Of a DNA stretch of 64,000 bases, positions 1 to 9,700 are shown one piece after another. The DNA comes from Bryobacteraceae bacterium (GTDB lineage: Bacteria; Acidobacteriota; Terriglobia; Bryobacterales; Bryobacteraceae), in NCBI GenBank assembly GCA_026129905.1, contig JAHCHE010000011.1, positions 62,001 through 126,000 on the forward strand, read 5' to 3'. Under the pieces are notes generated by a model. The model made no database searches, was not told the DNA's origin, and worked only from the letters and a program-made list of their open reading frames with translations. The translations under genes and the position numbers were made by a program. The number at the start of each line of letters is the position of its first letter. Positions within the stretch are counted from its first letter, which is position 1.

Positions 1-299
1 GGTGCGGTCGTACGGCCGCACCGGAAGCGTTGTGGAAAACCGTCGCGTGGCGGGAAGGAACCAGGCACAAACTGAAATCCCGTTTTGCGGCGATCGAACG
101 GACCCGTTTTTGCTCCTCTGCCCGCGCCGGCGGCTTGGAGCTATGCACGCGAGGATTCCGCCCGGGTTCCAGCCCCGAGGCTCGCCGCGTGCGCGCCGAC
201 CGCATAACCCGCAGTCCATTGCCACGCTTCGCATCAAGATCGTGCGCGCCCTGATTCGGCAGCTCTCCTGCTGCCCCTTCTGTTGCTCGCGCAACTCAC

Positions 300-575
300 A
301 ACACAGTAGTAATCGACATGATCGACTTCGGGACGGACATTCAGGCCGCCTTCGCCGCGCCCCGCATCGCGTTTGTCTCGCTCGACAACGTCCTTCAGGT
401 GGAAGATTCGGTCCCCGCCGCGGTCCGCGACGAGCTTGCCACCCGCGGCCACAAGCTCTCGGTCGTCCCGTCCATCGGCCGCCTCCACGGCCTGGCCATC
501 ACTTACGACGATCAGGGCAGACCGGCAGGCTTCGAAGGCGGTGCGGACCCCCGCGGCGCCTCCCTCGCCAAAGGC
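300..575 (+). pseudogene. gamma-glutamyltranspeptidase C-terminal fragment
   Basis: This roughly 92-codon stretch reads as the end of the small subunit of a gamma-glutamyltransferase. Family-typical blocks appear in order: VIDMIDFGTDIQAAFAAPR, then VEDSVPAAVRDELATRGHKL, then GGADPRGASLAKG. An intact family member is about 550 residues and needs the catalytic Thr at the start of the small subunit, all of which is missing. The same frame reaches a stop about 50 bases upstream of the similarity, so nothing remains of the rest. It abuts a toxin-antitoxin remnant on the other strand. I treat it as a dead fragment left by a rearrangement. Certainty of family is good; function is nil. Confidence 0.7.
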
Positions 576-599
576 TCCGACTACCCGGTTGAAGCAAGC

Positions 600-766
600 C
601 CCTCGCCTGGTCTCGCATCGCCGATCCGCTGGCGCCCTCGGCATCGGCCAGAACGTTGGTGTCGACGGCGACCTTCATTCGGCGTCAGGCTGCGGCCCTT
701 CTTCACGGTGCGCAGCAGCTCTGAGAACCGGCGATTGGCTTCCGCTGCCGAGATCGCTTTGCTCAC
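600..766 (-). pseudogene. Phd/VapB-type antitoxin and PIN toxin remnant
   Basis: Reading leftward from a GTG at 766, about 26 residues (SKAISAAEANRRFSELL then TVKKGRS) match the start of Phd/YefM-type antitoxins. The normal middle and C-terminus, about 50 residues, are absent. Twelve bases further on, an ATG at 678 begins MKVAVDTNVLAD, the classic first strand of a PIN-domain ribonuclease with its first metal-binding Asp. After about 25 residues similarity ends near the transpeptidase fragment. One internal deletion out of frame, plus loss of the toxin body, explains what is seen. Neither protein can be functional. Confidence 0.6.
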
Positions 767-1350
767 TCGGCGTTCACTTTGGTAGCGTTACTCACTATAT
801 GACGCCAGCGAAGCCAGTCGCGCCGGCGTTCCTCGCCCCCTCCCAATTCCAGCTCGGCCGGTTAACAATTCACAACCAATTGAAGGATCGTCAAGCCTTT
901 CCCTCCAACCAGTTGCAGCCATTTCCCACACCCCCCGATCCGGTTTTTCCGCCTCGCCCGCTATAGTCAAGGCGCGATCGAATTCGCGAACTCCGCGCCA
1001 AACCGCGCAAAACGGAACGGAGCCGCCGCTCCGGCGCCGGCATCCTGCGGTCAGATGTGCCTGGCTATTCCTTACGGCACGGTCCTTGGCGTTTCCACGT
1101 TCATCGTTCTACAAAGGCCGGCGGCCAAGGCGATGTTCGGGGAGGCGCAAACGCAGCCTCCGCCGCAGCCGCTCTGACGTGAGGCGCGAACGGTCCGGCC
1201 GACCCCGTGGCCCGGGGGCCGCTCATCCTGGAGAGTGGACGCTGTGTCTCCGCTTGGCCCGTGCTTTCACCGACCGGTCACAGCCATGTGGAATTTCGCT
1301 AAGGCCCAGCGCCGCCGCGCACTTGGCGACGAAAGCCGGAGAACCGTCCA
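767..1350. other. stretch without recognisable gene
   Basis: No reading frame here shows a recognisable domain. Short open frames exist on both strands but have arginine- and proline-rich compositions typical of GC-rich antisense translation. Together with the two fragments to its left, this looks like decayed intergenic DNA. Confidence 0.5.
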
Positions 1351-1379
1351 TTGCCACCGCCGCCGGGCTATGCTATGAT
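1351..1379 (+). promoter_or_regulatory. sigma-70 promoter of the RRM gene
   Basis: TTGCCA at 1351-1356 and TATGAT at 1374-1379 are separated by exactly 17 bases. Transcription would start near 1386 and leave a leader of about 65 bases before the RRM protein. The assignment rests on consensus match and spacing only. Confidence 0.55.
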
Positions 1380-1451
1380 GAAAGTGCTTCGCATGGACCG
1401 CCTCCATTCGCACAGGTCCGTCAATTCCCCACGGAGTGAACATCACCGAAA

Positions 1452-1844
1452 GTGAGTTATACCGTTTTCCTTGGCAACCTACCCACCTGGGTGACCGCCG
1501 ACGACATCAGGTCCTGGTTGCAGGCCGAGAGCCTTGTCGCCGACGCGGTCAAAGTGATTCGTAATCCGGAAACCCAGGAATCCAAAGGCTTCGCGTTCAT
1601 CGACGCGCCCAACAACGACGAGATGAACGCCATCATCCGCCGGTTCGACCGAGCGCCCCTGGAAGACCGAATCCTGCGGGCCAACCGTGCCCAGCCGCCC
1701 CGCCCCAAAGGTCAGGTCGCCGGGCAGGGTCCCGCGAGAGAAACCGAGGAGCGCCAGCGCCGCGGAGGAAAAAAGCACCGGAGGACCGGCAAAGTTAACG
1801 CTCCCAAGAGCGCCTTCGCACAGGAACTCGCCAAAGCCCTCTGA
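1452..1844 (+). CDS. RRM-domain RNA-binding protein
   Basis: A 130-residue protein with a single RNA recognition motif over residues 1-80, followed by a basic, glycine- and lysine-rich tail. RNP2 is VFLGNLP near residue 5 and RNP1 is KGFAFIDA near residue 39, with the aromatic pair expected to stack on RNA bases. The predicted start is a GTG. Bacterial proteins of this build (cyanobacterial Rbp-like) bind single-stranded RNA and are often cold- or stress-linked; that role is family knowledge, not shown here. It is preceded by a good promoter and stands alone in its transcription unit. Confidence 0.85.
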   Translation: MSYTVFLGNLPTWVTADDIRSWLQAESLVADAVKVIRNPETQESKGFAFIDAPNNDEMNAIIRRFDRAPLEDRILRANRAQPPRPKGQVAGQGPARETEERQRRGGKKHRRTGKVNAPKSAFAQELAKAL

Positions 1845-1997
1845 ACAGTGGCCGCCTCTTGAGCCCCAACCGCTTCTAGCGCCTGGTCTAGCGCCGGCGT
1901 CACGAAAGCGCTTTCCGGCTGCCTCTTTTTTCGCTGCATTTCGCGGTCCCAATCTGATCCGAACCTGCCGTTACCTCCGCTCCAACGCCTTCATCAA

Positions 1998-2006
1998 TGG
2001 TATACT
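1998..2006 (+). promoter_or_regulatory. extended -10 promoter element
   Basis: TGG followed by TATACT forms an extended -10 element about 60 bases upstream of the PIN-TRAM gene. No convincing -35 box sits at the matching distance, as is common for extended -10 promoters. Confidence 0.4.
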
Positions 2007-2068
2007 CTAGGCCGGGAACTTCGTGTCCGCGCAAGGTTTCCGCTTGGTTGGTCACCTCGGAGGGTGAC

Positions 2069-3142
2069 ATGTTCAATGATCTGCTGTTCATTCGAATTAT
2101 CTTTTTGCTGGTCATCGCGCTTGCCGCTTTCTTCCTTCAGCCTTTCGGCCTGCCGAGAATTGGGGCCGCCGCCGCCGGTCTGGTGATCGGGGGGGCCGTC
2201 GTCCTCTTCGAGATCCGGCTCCGGCAGGTCAGTCTGAAGCGCTTGATCGGCGCCGCCATCGGTTCCGTCCTCGGAATCATCGGCGCGTACCTGATGTCTC
2301 TGGTCCTGGTGCAGTCGGTACCGGGCAGCTCCAGCACCATCCCCTTCATCCAGCTTGCAGTTCTGCTGCTGATGACCTACGTGGGCCTGATCGTAGGAGC
2401 GAACAAAGGCGACATGCTGAACCTCGCAGCCTTGGGGGGACTCTTTGGCGGCGAGAAAGCTTCGAAACACACCTTCAAAATCCTTGACACCAGCGTCATC
2501 ATCGACGGCCGCATCGCCGATATCGCTGAAACCGGCTTTATGGAAGGCGCCATCGTCATCCCGCAATTCGTTCTCCGCGAGCTGCAATTGGTCGCCGATT
2601 CCGCCGAGTCCACCAAGCGCAACCGTGGCCGCCGCGGCCTGGACATCCTCCAGCGCCTGCAGAAAATGCCCGAACTCAACGTGCAGATACTCGAGGAGGA
2701 TTTTCCCAACATTCGCGACGTCGACATGAAGCTCGTCGAACTCGGCAAGCTGTACGACTGCAAGATCGTTACCAACGATTTCAACCTCAACAAGGTTGCC
2801 AATCTCCACGGAGTGAATGTCCTCAACATCAACGAGTTGGCTAACGCGCTGAAACCCATCGTCCTGCCGGGCGAGTCCATGCGGGTCTTCATCTTGAAGG
2901 AAGGAAAGGAATACAACCAGGGAGTCGCTTACCTTGACGACGGTACCATGGTCGTGGTCGACAACGCGAAGAAGATGATCTCCAAAACGATCGATATCTC
3001 CGTGACCAGCGTCCTTCAGACCACCGCCGGCAAAATGATCTTCGGCCGTTACGACGAACGTGTCCACGCGGTCCACGAGAAGCCGGAGAAGCACGACCGG
3101 CCCGACCGGTCGCAGCGGGAGCGCACCGGCACTACCGCTTGA
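2069..3142 (+). CDS. PIN/TRAM-domain membrane protein (YacL family)
   Basis: A 357-residue protein with four hydrophobic segments in residues 1-110, a PIN nuclease domain at about 137-260 and a TRAM domain at about 262-325. The PIN acidic residues are visible as ILDTSVIID (Asp140) and VTNDFN (Asp237). The ATG at 2069 is chosen because GGAGG lies just upstream at 2059; a longer frame from 1997 has no such site. YacL-type proteins are membrane-anchored putative RNases with an RNA-binding TRAM module; substrate is unknown. The tail after residue 330 is charged and low-complexity. Confidence 0.88.
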   Translation: MFNDLLFIRIIFLLVIALAAFFLQPFGLPRIGAAAAGLVIGGAVVLFEIRLRQVSLKRLIGAAIGSVLGIIGAYLMSLVLVQSVPGSSSTIPFIQLAVLLLMTYVGLIVGANKGDMLNLAALGGLFGGEKASKHTFKILDTSVIIDGRIADIAETGFMEGAIVIPQFVLRELQLVADSAESTKRNRGRRGLDILQRLQKMPELNVQILEEDFPNIRDVDMKLVELGKLYDCKIVTNDFNLNKVANLHGVNVLNINELANALKPIVLPGESMRVFILKEGKEYNQGVAYLDDGTMVVVDNAKKMISKTIDISVTSVLQTTAGKMIFGRYDERVHAVHEKPEKHDRPDRSQRERTGTTA

Positions 3143-3207
3143 CCGCGCCGCCGGGCCCGTTCGCCGGCGGAAAGCGCTTCCCCGGCCCCGGCTCGCCGGA
3201 GCCCTTG

Positions 3208-3236
3208 TTGCGGCGGCATCCGCGTATCGCTAGAAT
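3208..3236 (+). promoter_or_regulatory. sigma-70 promoter of the acpP operon
   Basis: TTGCGG at 3208-3213 and TAGAAT at 3231-3236 have a 17-base spacer. Transcription would begin around 3243 and give a short leader ending in the GGAGG ribosome binding site of acpP. Confidence 0.5.
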
Positions 3237-3269
3237 CAAAGACTTTGTGGCCCTAATCATGGAGGTTTA

Positions 3270-3509
3270 ATGTCCGTAGCAGAGAAGGTGAAGGAAATCA
3301 TCGTCGAGCAGCTCGGAGTGGACGAGAACCAGGTCGATGAGTCGGCCTCGTTTGTCGAGGACCTCGGCGCCGACTCGCTCGACATTGTCGAGCTGGTCAT
3401 GGCCTTCGAAGAGAGCTTCGATCTCGACATCCCCGACGAAGACGCCGAGAAGATCGCCACCGTCAAGGACGCGATCGAGTACATCGACGCCAAGAAGGGG
3501 AAGAAGTAA
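3270..3509 (+). CDS. acpP: acyl carrier protein
   Basis: This 79-residue acidic protein carries growing acyl chains in type II fatty acid synthesis. The phosphopantetheine attachment motif [10 protein letters not shown] places the modified serine at residue 36, as in family members of normal length. A strong GGAGG lies 4 bases before the ATG. It heads an operon with fabF 48 bases downstream, the usual neighbour, and then with electron-transfer flavoprotein genes. Confidence 0.98.
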   Translation: MSVAEKVKEIIVEQLGVDENQVDESASFVEDLGADSLDIVELVMAFEESFDLDIPDEDAEKIATVKDAIEYIDAKKGKK

Positions 3510-3557
3510 AGGCAGCCATCCAGATATCCCCGGTATTCTGAACGAAGCGAGGTCTTC

Positions 3558-4796
3558 TTGCGCAGGGTTGTCGTGACAGGAGTCGGCTTGGTGTCCCCGC
3601 TCGGCATTGGTACCGAGCAGACGTGGAGCGCGCTGCTCGCCGGCCGCAGCGGCATCGGCCCCATTACCCAGTTCGATGCGGCGGACTTCAACTGCCGTAT
3701 CGCCGGCGAGGTGAAGGATTTCGACCCCCTCACTTGGGTCGACCGCAAGGAAGCCCGCAAGATGGCCCGTTTCATTCAGTTCGCCATCGCCGCTTCCGAA
3801 TTCGCCATGGCCGCCGCCGGCTTGAAGCTGACCCCGGAAGAAGCTTTCCGCACCGGCGTCTACATCGGCAGCGGCATCGGCGGGTTTGAAGTGATCGAGC
3901 GCGAGCACAAGAACCTGCTCGAGAAGGGACCCAACCGCATCTCGCCCCACTTTATCCCCGCCACCATCATCAATCTCGCTTCCGGCTACGTTTCGATCCG
4001 CACCGGCGCCAAGGGGCCCAATTCCGCCACCGCCACCGCCTGCACGACCAGCGCTCACTCCATCGGCGATTCGTTTCGCCTGATCCAGCGCGGCGACGCC
4101 GACGTCATGCTTTGCGGCGGGGCTGAGGCGTGCGTTACCCCCATGGGAGTCGGCGGCTTCGCTGCCATGCGCGCGCTGTCCCAGCGCAACGACGAGCCGC
4201 AACGCGCCTCCCGCCCCTGGGATCGCGAGCGCGACGGGTTTGTCGTCGGCGAAGGCTCCGGCATCCTCGTCCTGGAGGAACTCGAACGCGCCGCCCGCCG
4301 CGGCGCGCCCCTGCTCGCCGAGCTCGTTGGCTACGGCATGAGCGGCGACGCCTTCCACGTCACCGCGCCCTCGGAGGACGGCGACGGCGCCGTGCGCGTC
4401 ATGAAGAGCGCCCTCGCCGACGCGGGCCTCCAGGCCGAGCGGATCGATTACATCAACGCCCATGGCACCTCCACTCCGGTCGGCGACCGGATCGAAGCGC
4501 TGGCTGTCAAGCGCGCCTTCGGCGACTATGCCGGCAAACTCGCCGTCAGCTCTACAAAATCCATGACCGGCCACCTGCTGGGCGGCGCCGGCGGCCTCGA
4601 AGCCGGCATCACCGTCCTCGCCATCCGCGACCAGATCGCCCCGCCAACTATCAATTACGAGTTCCCCGACCCGGCCTGCGATCTGGACTTCGTGCCCAAT
4701 GCCGCCCGTCCGATGAAAATCGATCATGCTCTCTCGAACTCCTTCGGCTTCGGCGGAACTAACGGATGTCTGATCTTCAAGCGATTCGCGGACTGA
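3558..4796 (+). CDS. fabF: beta-ketoacyl-ACP synthase II
   Basis: A 412-residue condensing enzyme that elongates acyl-ACP with malonyl-ACP in the cytoplasm. The Cys-His-His triad is present: Cys162 in TATACTTSAHS, His302 in NAHGTSTP and His339 in KSMTGH. The C-terminal FGFGGTN loop is present. The start is a TTG, chosen because translation must begin at RRVVVTGVG and no ATG or GTG is available there; GAGG lies about 6 bases upstream. It is followed by etfB after only 7 bases, so the genes are likely co-transcribed. Confidence 0.97.
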   Translation: MRRVVVTGVGLVSPLGIGTEQTWSALLAGRSGIGPITQFDAADFNCRIAGEVKDFDPLTWVDRKEARKMARFIQFAIAASEFAMAAAGLKLTPEEAFRTGVYIGSGIGGFEVIEREHKNLLEKGPNRISPHFIPATIINLASGYVSIRTGAKGPNSATATACTTSAHSIGDSFRLIQRGDADVMLCGGAEACVTPMGVGGFAAMRALSQRNDEPQRASRPWDRERDGFVVGEGSGILVLEELERAARRGAPLLAELVGYGMSGDAFHVTAPSEDGDGAVRVMKSALADAGLQAERIDYINAHGTSTPVGDRIEALAVKRAFGDYAGKLAVSSTKSMTGHLLGGAGGLEAGITVLAIRDQIAPPTINYEFPDPACDLDFVPNAARPMKIDHALSNSFGFGGTNGCLIFKRFAD

Positions 4797-4803
4797 GCGT
4801 CCC

Positions 4804-5574
4804 ATGCGAATTCTCGTTGCCGTTAAGCAGGTGATCGGGCGTGACGCGCCGCTCCGCGTGAATGCCGCCCGGACGTGGGTCGAGGAAAACGACGCCACCT
4901 TCGAGATCAACGAACCGGACGCCTATGCGCTCGAGGCCGCGCTCCAGCTCAAGGAAAAACACGGCGGGGAAGTCGCCGTGCTCTGCGCCGGACCCGAGCG
5001 GGCGGCCAAGACCATTCGCGAGGCTCTTGCCAAGGGCGCCGACCGGGCCGTTCACATCGAACTGCCGGAAGCCGCCGCCCTCGATGCCCTCGGGACGGCC
5101 TCCCTGCTGGCCCGCGCCGCCGAAGCCGAAAAGCCCGACCTGGTCCTGACCGGCCTCCAGTCCGACGACCTCGGATTGGGCCAGACGGGCGTCGTCATGG
5201 CCGAACGCATGGGTCTGCCGCACGCCACCATCATCATGGAAATCGATTTCCGCGGCGCTGCCGTTCGCGTCAAACGGGAACTCGAGGGCGGGTGGTTTCA
5301 GTACGTCGAGATGCCCGTCCCCGCCGTCCTCACCATCCAGTCGGGCATCGCCAAATTGCGCTACGCGACCCTGATGGGCATCAAGAAAGCCAGGTCCAAG
5401 GAGATCAAAACCCTCGCCGCCGCCGATCTTGGCATCCCATCTCACCCCGCCGCCGTCATCGAGCGGCTCTACATGCCCCCCCGCGCCCGCCAGGCGCAGA
5501 TCGTCGAGGGAACGCCCCAGGAAAAGGCCGCGCGCCTGGTTGACAAGCTCCGCACGGAAGCGAGGGTGTTATGA
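4804..5574 (+). CDS. etfB: electron transfer flavoprotein beta subunit
   Basis: The 256-residue protein begins MRILVAVKQV and has the ETF-beta core with the AMP-binding region, including the block LTGLQSDDLGLGQTG near residue 115. Paired with EtfA it accepts electrons from acyl-CoA and other dehydrogenases and passes them to ETF-quinone oxidoreductase. Its stop overlaps the etfA start by four bases (ATGA), so translation of the subunits is coupled. The position directly after fabF is unusual, since fatty acid synthesis and oxidation partners normally sit apart. Confidence 0.95.
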   Translation: MRILVAVKQVIGRDAPLRVNAARTWVEENDATFEINEPDAYALEAALQLKEKHGGEVAVLCAGPERAAKTIREALAKGADRAVHIELPEAAALDALGTASLLARAAEAEKPDLVLTGLQSDDLGLGQTGVVMAERMGLPHATIIMEIDFRGAAVRVKRELEGGWFQYVEMPVPAVLTIQSGIAKLRYATLMGIKKARSKEIKTLAAADLGIPSHPAAVIERLYMPPRARQAQIVEGTPQEKAARLVDKLRTEARVL

Positions 5575-6551
5575 GCGTCCTCGTCATCGCCGAGCACGCC
5601 GACGGCGCTCTACGCCGCATGTCCTGGGAAGCCGTCGCCGCCGGCCAGGAACTCGCGCGGGCGCTGGACATCCCCTGCTCCGCCGCGGTGGCCGGCCACA
5701 ACGTCTCCGCGCTCGCGGGCGAGCTTTCCTCCGCCCGGCTCGAACGCGTCTACGCGGTCGAACACCAACTGCTGGACGCCTATACCCCCGACGGCTACGC
5801 CCGCGCGTTTGAACTGCTCGTCCGCCACGCCGCTCCGCGGTTCGTCCTGCTGCCGCACACCTACCAGGTCCGCGACTTCGCTCCGAAACTCGCCACCCGC
5901 TTCGAGCGCGTCCTGCTCAGCGACGTGATCGCATGCCGCGTCGAGGACGGCAAGGCCCTCTTCACCCGCCAACTGTTCCAGGGTAAGCTCAACGCGGACG
6001 TCAGCCTCGGCGGCGAGCCGCCGTATTTCATCTCCGTGCAGGCCGGCGCCTGGCGCGCCGATCAGGTCTCCCAAGGCGAGTCCCAGGCGGAAACCTTCGT
6101 CCCGGAACTTGCCGCCGGCGCGATCCGCACCCGTCCCGAAGAGCCGTTCCAGGAAGCCAAACGCGCGGTGGACCTCTCCACCGCCGAACTCATCGTCGCC
6201 GTCGGCCGCGGCATCCAGGACAAGGACAATCTCCACTTGGCGGAGGACCTTGCCCGCGCGCTAGGCGCGGAACTGGCGGCCTCCCGCCCCATCTGCGACA
6301 ACACCTGGCTCCCGATGGAGCGCCAGGTCGGCAGCTCCGGCCAGACCGTCTCGCCCAAGCTCTACGTCGCCGTCGGCATCTCCGGCGCCATCCAGCACCT
6401 GGTCGGAATGAAAGGTTCCCGCACCGTGGTGGCCATCAACAAGGACCCGGATGCCCCCATTTTCGACGTCGCCGACTACGGCATCGTCGGCGACCTGTTC
6501 GAAGTCGTCCCCCTTTTGACTGCGGAACTTCGCAAGGCCAAAGGCGGCTGA
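5571..6551 (+). CDS. etfA: electron transfer flavoprotein alpha subunit
   Basis: A 326-residue FAD-binding subunit. The C-terminal FAD domain is clear: [19 protein letters not shown], then GAIQHLVGM, then [13 protein letters not shown] and [10 protein letters not shown], as in all ETF-alpha proteins. The N-terminal half is the weaker conserved nucleotide-fold domain. It is translationally coupled to etfB and is the last gene of the acpP-fabF-etfBA transcription unit; a large hairpin follows at 6638-6667. Confidence 0.96.
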   Translation: MSVLVIAEHADGALRRMSWEAVAAGQELARALDIPCSAAVAGHNVSALAGELSSARLERVYAVEHQLLDAYTPDGYARAFELLVRHAAPRFVLLPHTYQVRDFAPKLATRFERVLLSDVIACRVEDGKALFTRQLFQGKLNADVSLGGEPPYFISVQAGAWRADQVSQGESQAETFVPELAAGAIRTRPEEPFQEAKRAVDLSTAELIVAVGRGIQDKDNLHLAEDLARALGAELAASRPICDNTWLPMERQVGSSGQTVSPKLYVAVGISGAIQHLVGMKGSRTVVAINKDPDAPIFDVADYGIVGDLFEVVPLLTAELRKAKGG

Positions 6552-6637
6552 CGATTCGCTCTCTGCTTCCGCACTGCCAGAGTCCTGTTGCAGAGGGGGG
6601 CTTCAGCCCGCCGGATTATCCCCGGCGCCCTCCCACA

Positions 6638-6667
6638 CCGCCGGACGCGGTTTTCCGCATCCGGCGG
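6638..6667. terminator. bidirectional terminator hairpin
   Basis: A 13-base inverted repeat (CCGCCGGACGCGG and CCGCATCCGGCGG, one mismatch) flanks a TTTT loop. It lies between convergent genes, etfA on the plus strand and the TonB receptor on the minus strand, so it can stop both. A weaker outer repeat (CTTCAGCCCGCCGG at 6601 and CCGGCGGTTGAAG ending 6673) could form an alternative larger fold. Confidence 0.55.
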
Positions 6668-6709
6668 TTGAAGCAGGCGGTTTGACCAGCGCGACCGAAC
6701 GCCCCTGTC

Positions 6710-9700
6710 TTAGAAGAGGAACTTCAAACCGAACTGAATGGAACGGGCGTCGCGGGCGGCGTTGGCATAGCCGAAATCGGCCGTTCCGAAGCCGTTGCGA
6801 TAGCCGCTCCACTGGGTGTGGTTGAAGGCATTGAAGAACTCGCCGCGGAACTGGAGCTGGCCGCTCTCCCATCCCAGCGGGATGTTCTTGAAGACGGAGA
6901 GATCCCAGTTGTTGAGGCCACCCTGGCGCACGATGTTGCGGGCAGCGGAGCCGAAGCGGCCGCGCTCCGGTTGCGCGAAGGCGGTCGGGTCGAAGTAGCG
7001 CTCCCGGATGCGCTGGGCGGACGGCAGGTTCGGGTCGCGGATGACGTCGGGGCGGTACGGACCGCCGCCGATGCCGGCGTTGTCGCCGGGCAGGGTGATG
7101 TTCAGCGGTATTCCGCTCTGGAAGGAACTGATGCCGGAGAAGGTCCAGCCGCCGAGCGCGTGTCGCGCCGCCCGGCCCCAGTCCCTTGGCGTCGGGATCT
7201 CATAGACGTAGCTCAGGATCAGCATCTGCCGACGGTCGAAGTTGCTGTTGGCGCGTTCGAGCTTGGTGTTGTAGGAATCCTGGTGCGAGGTGCCGGGAAC
7301 GTCGCCGCTGACGTAATCGAGGGCGTGCGACCAGGTGTAGGAGGCCTGCAACGTCAGGCCGCGGTAATTCTCGGTTCTAAGGCTGAATTGCAGCGAGTTA
7401 TAGCTGGAACCGGTGGAGTTTTCGTAGCTGTTGATGTTGCCCCAGCCGACGAACGGCCGCACCTGGTTGACGATGGCTTGGCCGGCGAGCACGCGCGCGG
7501 CGCCTTCCGGCGTCGGTTGGTTGATGTTGCGGCCGGTCTGCAGGTGGGCGGCGCTGGTTCCGACGTAGGATGCCGAAGCCACCACGCCGGAGGTCAAACG
7601 CTGCTGGATGCCGAAATTGTACTGGTGGATCTTGGGCAGCTTGTAGGGACCGTCATAGGTCTGGAGATTACTGGGGAAACGACGCTGCGCGCCGCCGCCG
7701 GGATTGCTGAGCGGGGCGCCGAAGATCTGGGCGGTGAACGAATTCGGCGGATTGGGGCCGACGTTATAGACGTCGTTGCCCTGGATGCGCTCCGTGTAGA
7801 TGCCGTATCCGAAGCGGACCACGGTGCTCTCGCCCCAGGGCCGCCACGCAACGCCGATGCGCGGGAGGAACGTGTTCCAGTAGTTCTGAACGATGCCGCG
7901 CGGGATGCCGTCCTTGCCCGCCTGCGCGATGCCGTTCAGCGGATCGTAGTCGCCCACCAGTTGGCCGTCGGAGAGCACGGTGGGCGCGCGCGCCGGGTTG
8001 TACAGTCCGGGATAGAACGCGGCCAGGAGGTCGTCCTTCTCGAAGGCGTGCGGCAGCATGTCGTAGCGCAACCCGAGGTTGATGGTTAAGCGCGGCGACG
8101 CGCGCCAGGAGTCGTTAATATTCAGGCTGCCGCTGCGAGCCATGTAAGTGGGCGAAGTCTGCCTCTCGAGTTCGCGGTACTCGAACGACCGGCCGAGCAG
8201 AAAGTTGGCGAAGTCGTGCCCGACGACGTCGTTGTTGAAGTAGAAGTCGCCATTGGTGAGGCCGAAAAGGTCCTGGCGCTTGGCCAGGGGCATGAACTCG
8301 CCGCCCATGCGGAGGGTGTGCTTTCCGCGGTTCCAGATCAGGCTGTCGCGGACGATCCAGGTGTCCAGGTTATTCGTCCATGGCCAGGAGCCGGTGTCGA
8401 TGGTGACGCCCGTGACGCCCTGCAAACGGATGTTGGGGATGCGATTGGCGTTGTTGCCCTCGTACAGTTCGGGAATGTTCAGGCCGGCGGGGCGCTGAAA
8501 ATTCCCGCTGGGATTCAACTGGAGAGGCTGCCGGGAGAAGCTGAGCGAAGCCTCGTTCACGATGTTCGGAGTGAAGGTGGACGTCCACTGACCGTGGTAA
8601 GCCTTGGGCTGGTTGGTGAACAGGGTGCCGATGGTGGGATAGGTCTGCCCGCCCCACTGCGTCGTCGGGAACTGCTGCTGGGTGGTGTCGTGGACGAAGC
8701 GGAAGAAGATCTGGTTCCGCTCGTTGACGTTGTGGTCGACTCGCAGGATCTCCTCCCGCACGTTGATCGGCTGACCGCCGACGCCGGCCCAGCGGTTCCC
8801 CTCCGCGTTCGGCAGCGGGAACACGAAATTCGGATCGGCCAACAGCGTCGCGTTCGGGTCGATGCGGGCAGCGGGAATCGTGTTGTTCGGGAACGGCTGG
8901 TAGAGATTGGTCGCCGGGTCGAGTTCCGTCGTCGGATCCCGGATGATCTGGGTGGCGGCGCTGAAGTTTCCGGTGCGGTACGCGGCCGGAATAGCCGGCT
9001 GGAAGTAGACGGCTTCACTGCGGAGTTTGCGCCATTCCTGGTTCCAGAAGAAGAAGGTTTTGTTTCGGTCTTTGTTGTATCCGGGCAGCACCACCGGGCC
9101 GCCGAGGTTGTAGCCGAAATTGTTGAACCGCAACTTCGCCTTGGGGCTGCCGTTGATGTTGCGGAAGAACTGGTTGGCGTCGAGCTTGTCGTTGCGCAGG
9201 AATTCGTAAATCGTGCCGTGGAAGTCCCGCGTTCCGGACTTGATCGAGAGATTGATCTGGCCGGCGGCGCCGAAGCCCATGTCGGCGTCCGAGTTGGCCG
9301 TGCTTACCTTGAATTCGGCGATCGCATCCACCGACGGCAGAATCTCCACGCAGCCGCCGCAGCCACGGTCGTAGTTCTCCTGACCGTCGACGCGCCAGAC
9401 GTTGTGGCTGGATCGCAAACCATTGAAGTTAATGCCGGCGTTCGCCGTCACTCCGACGGGCGTGTTGAAGGCCGGTTGGGTGGAAGATGCCCCCGGAATC
9501 AGCGCCGGCAGTTGCAGAAAGCTCCTGCCGTTCATCATCAGGCTCTGGACCTGCGTCCCGGACACCACCTGCTCCACGGTCGCGGTTTCGGTCTGAAGAC
9601 TGACCGTCTCGCCCACGACTTCAATCGTCTCGGCGACTTGGCCGACCTCAAGCCGCACATCGACGCGGAGCTGATCCCTCACGTTCAGCACGATGTCCGT

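Noticed and set aside
1086-1439. A 117-codon open frame before the RRM gene
   Set aside because: Arginine- and proline-rich, no motif, and it contains the promoter of the RRM gene in its last third.
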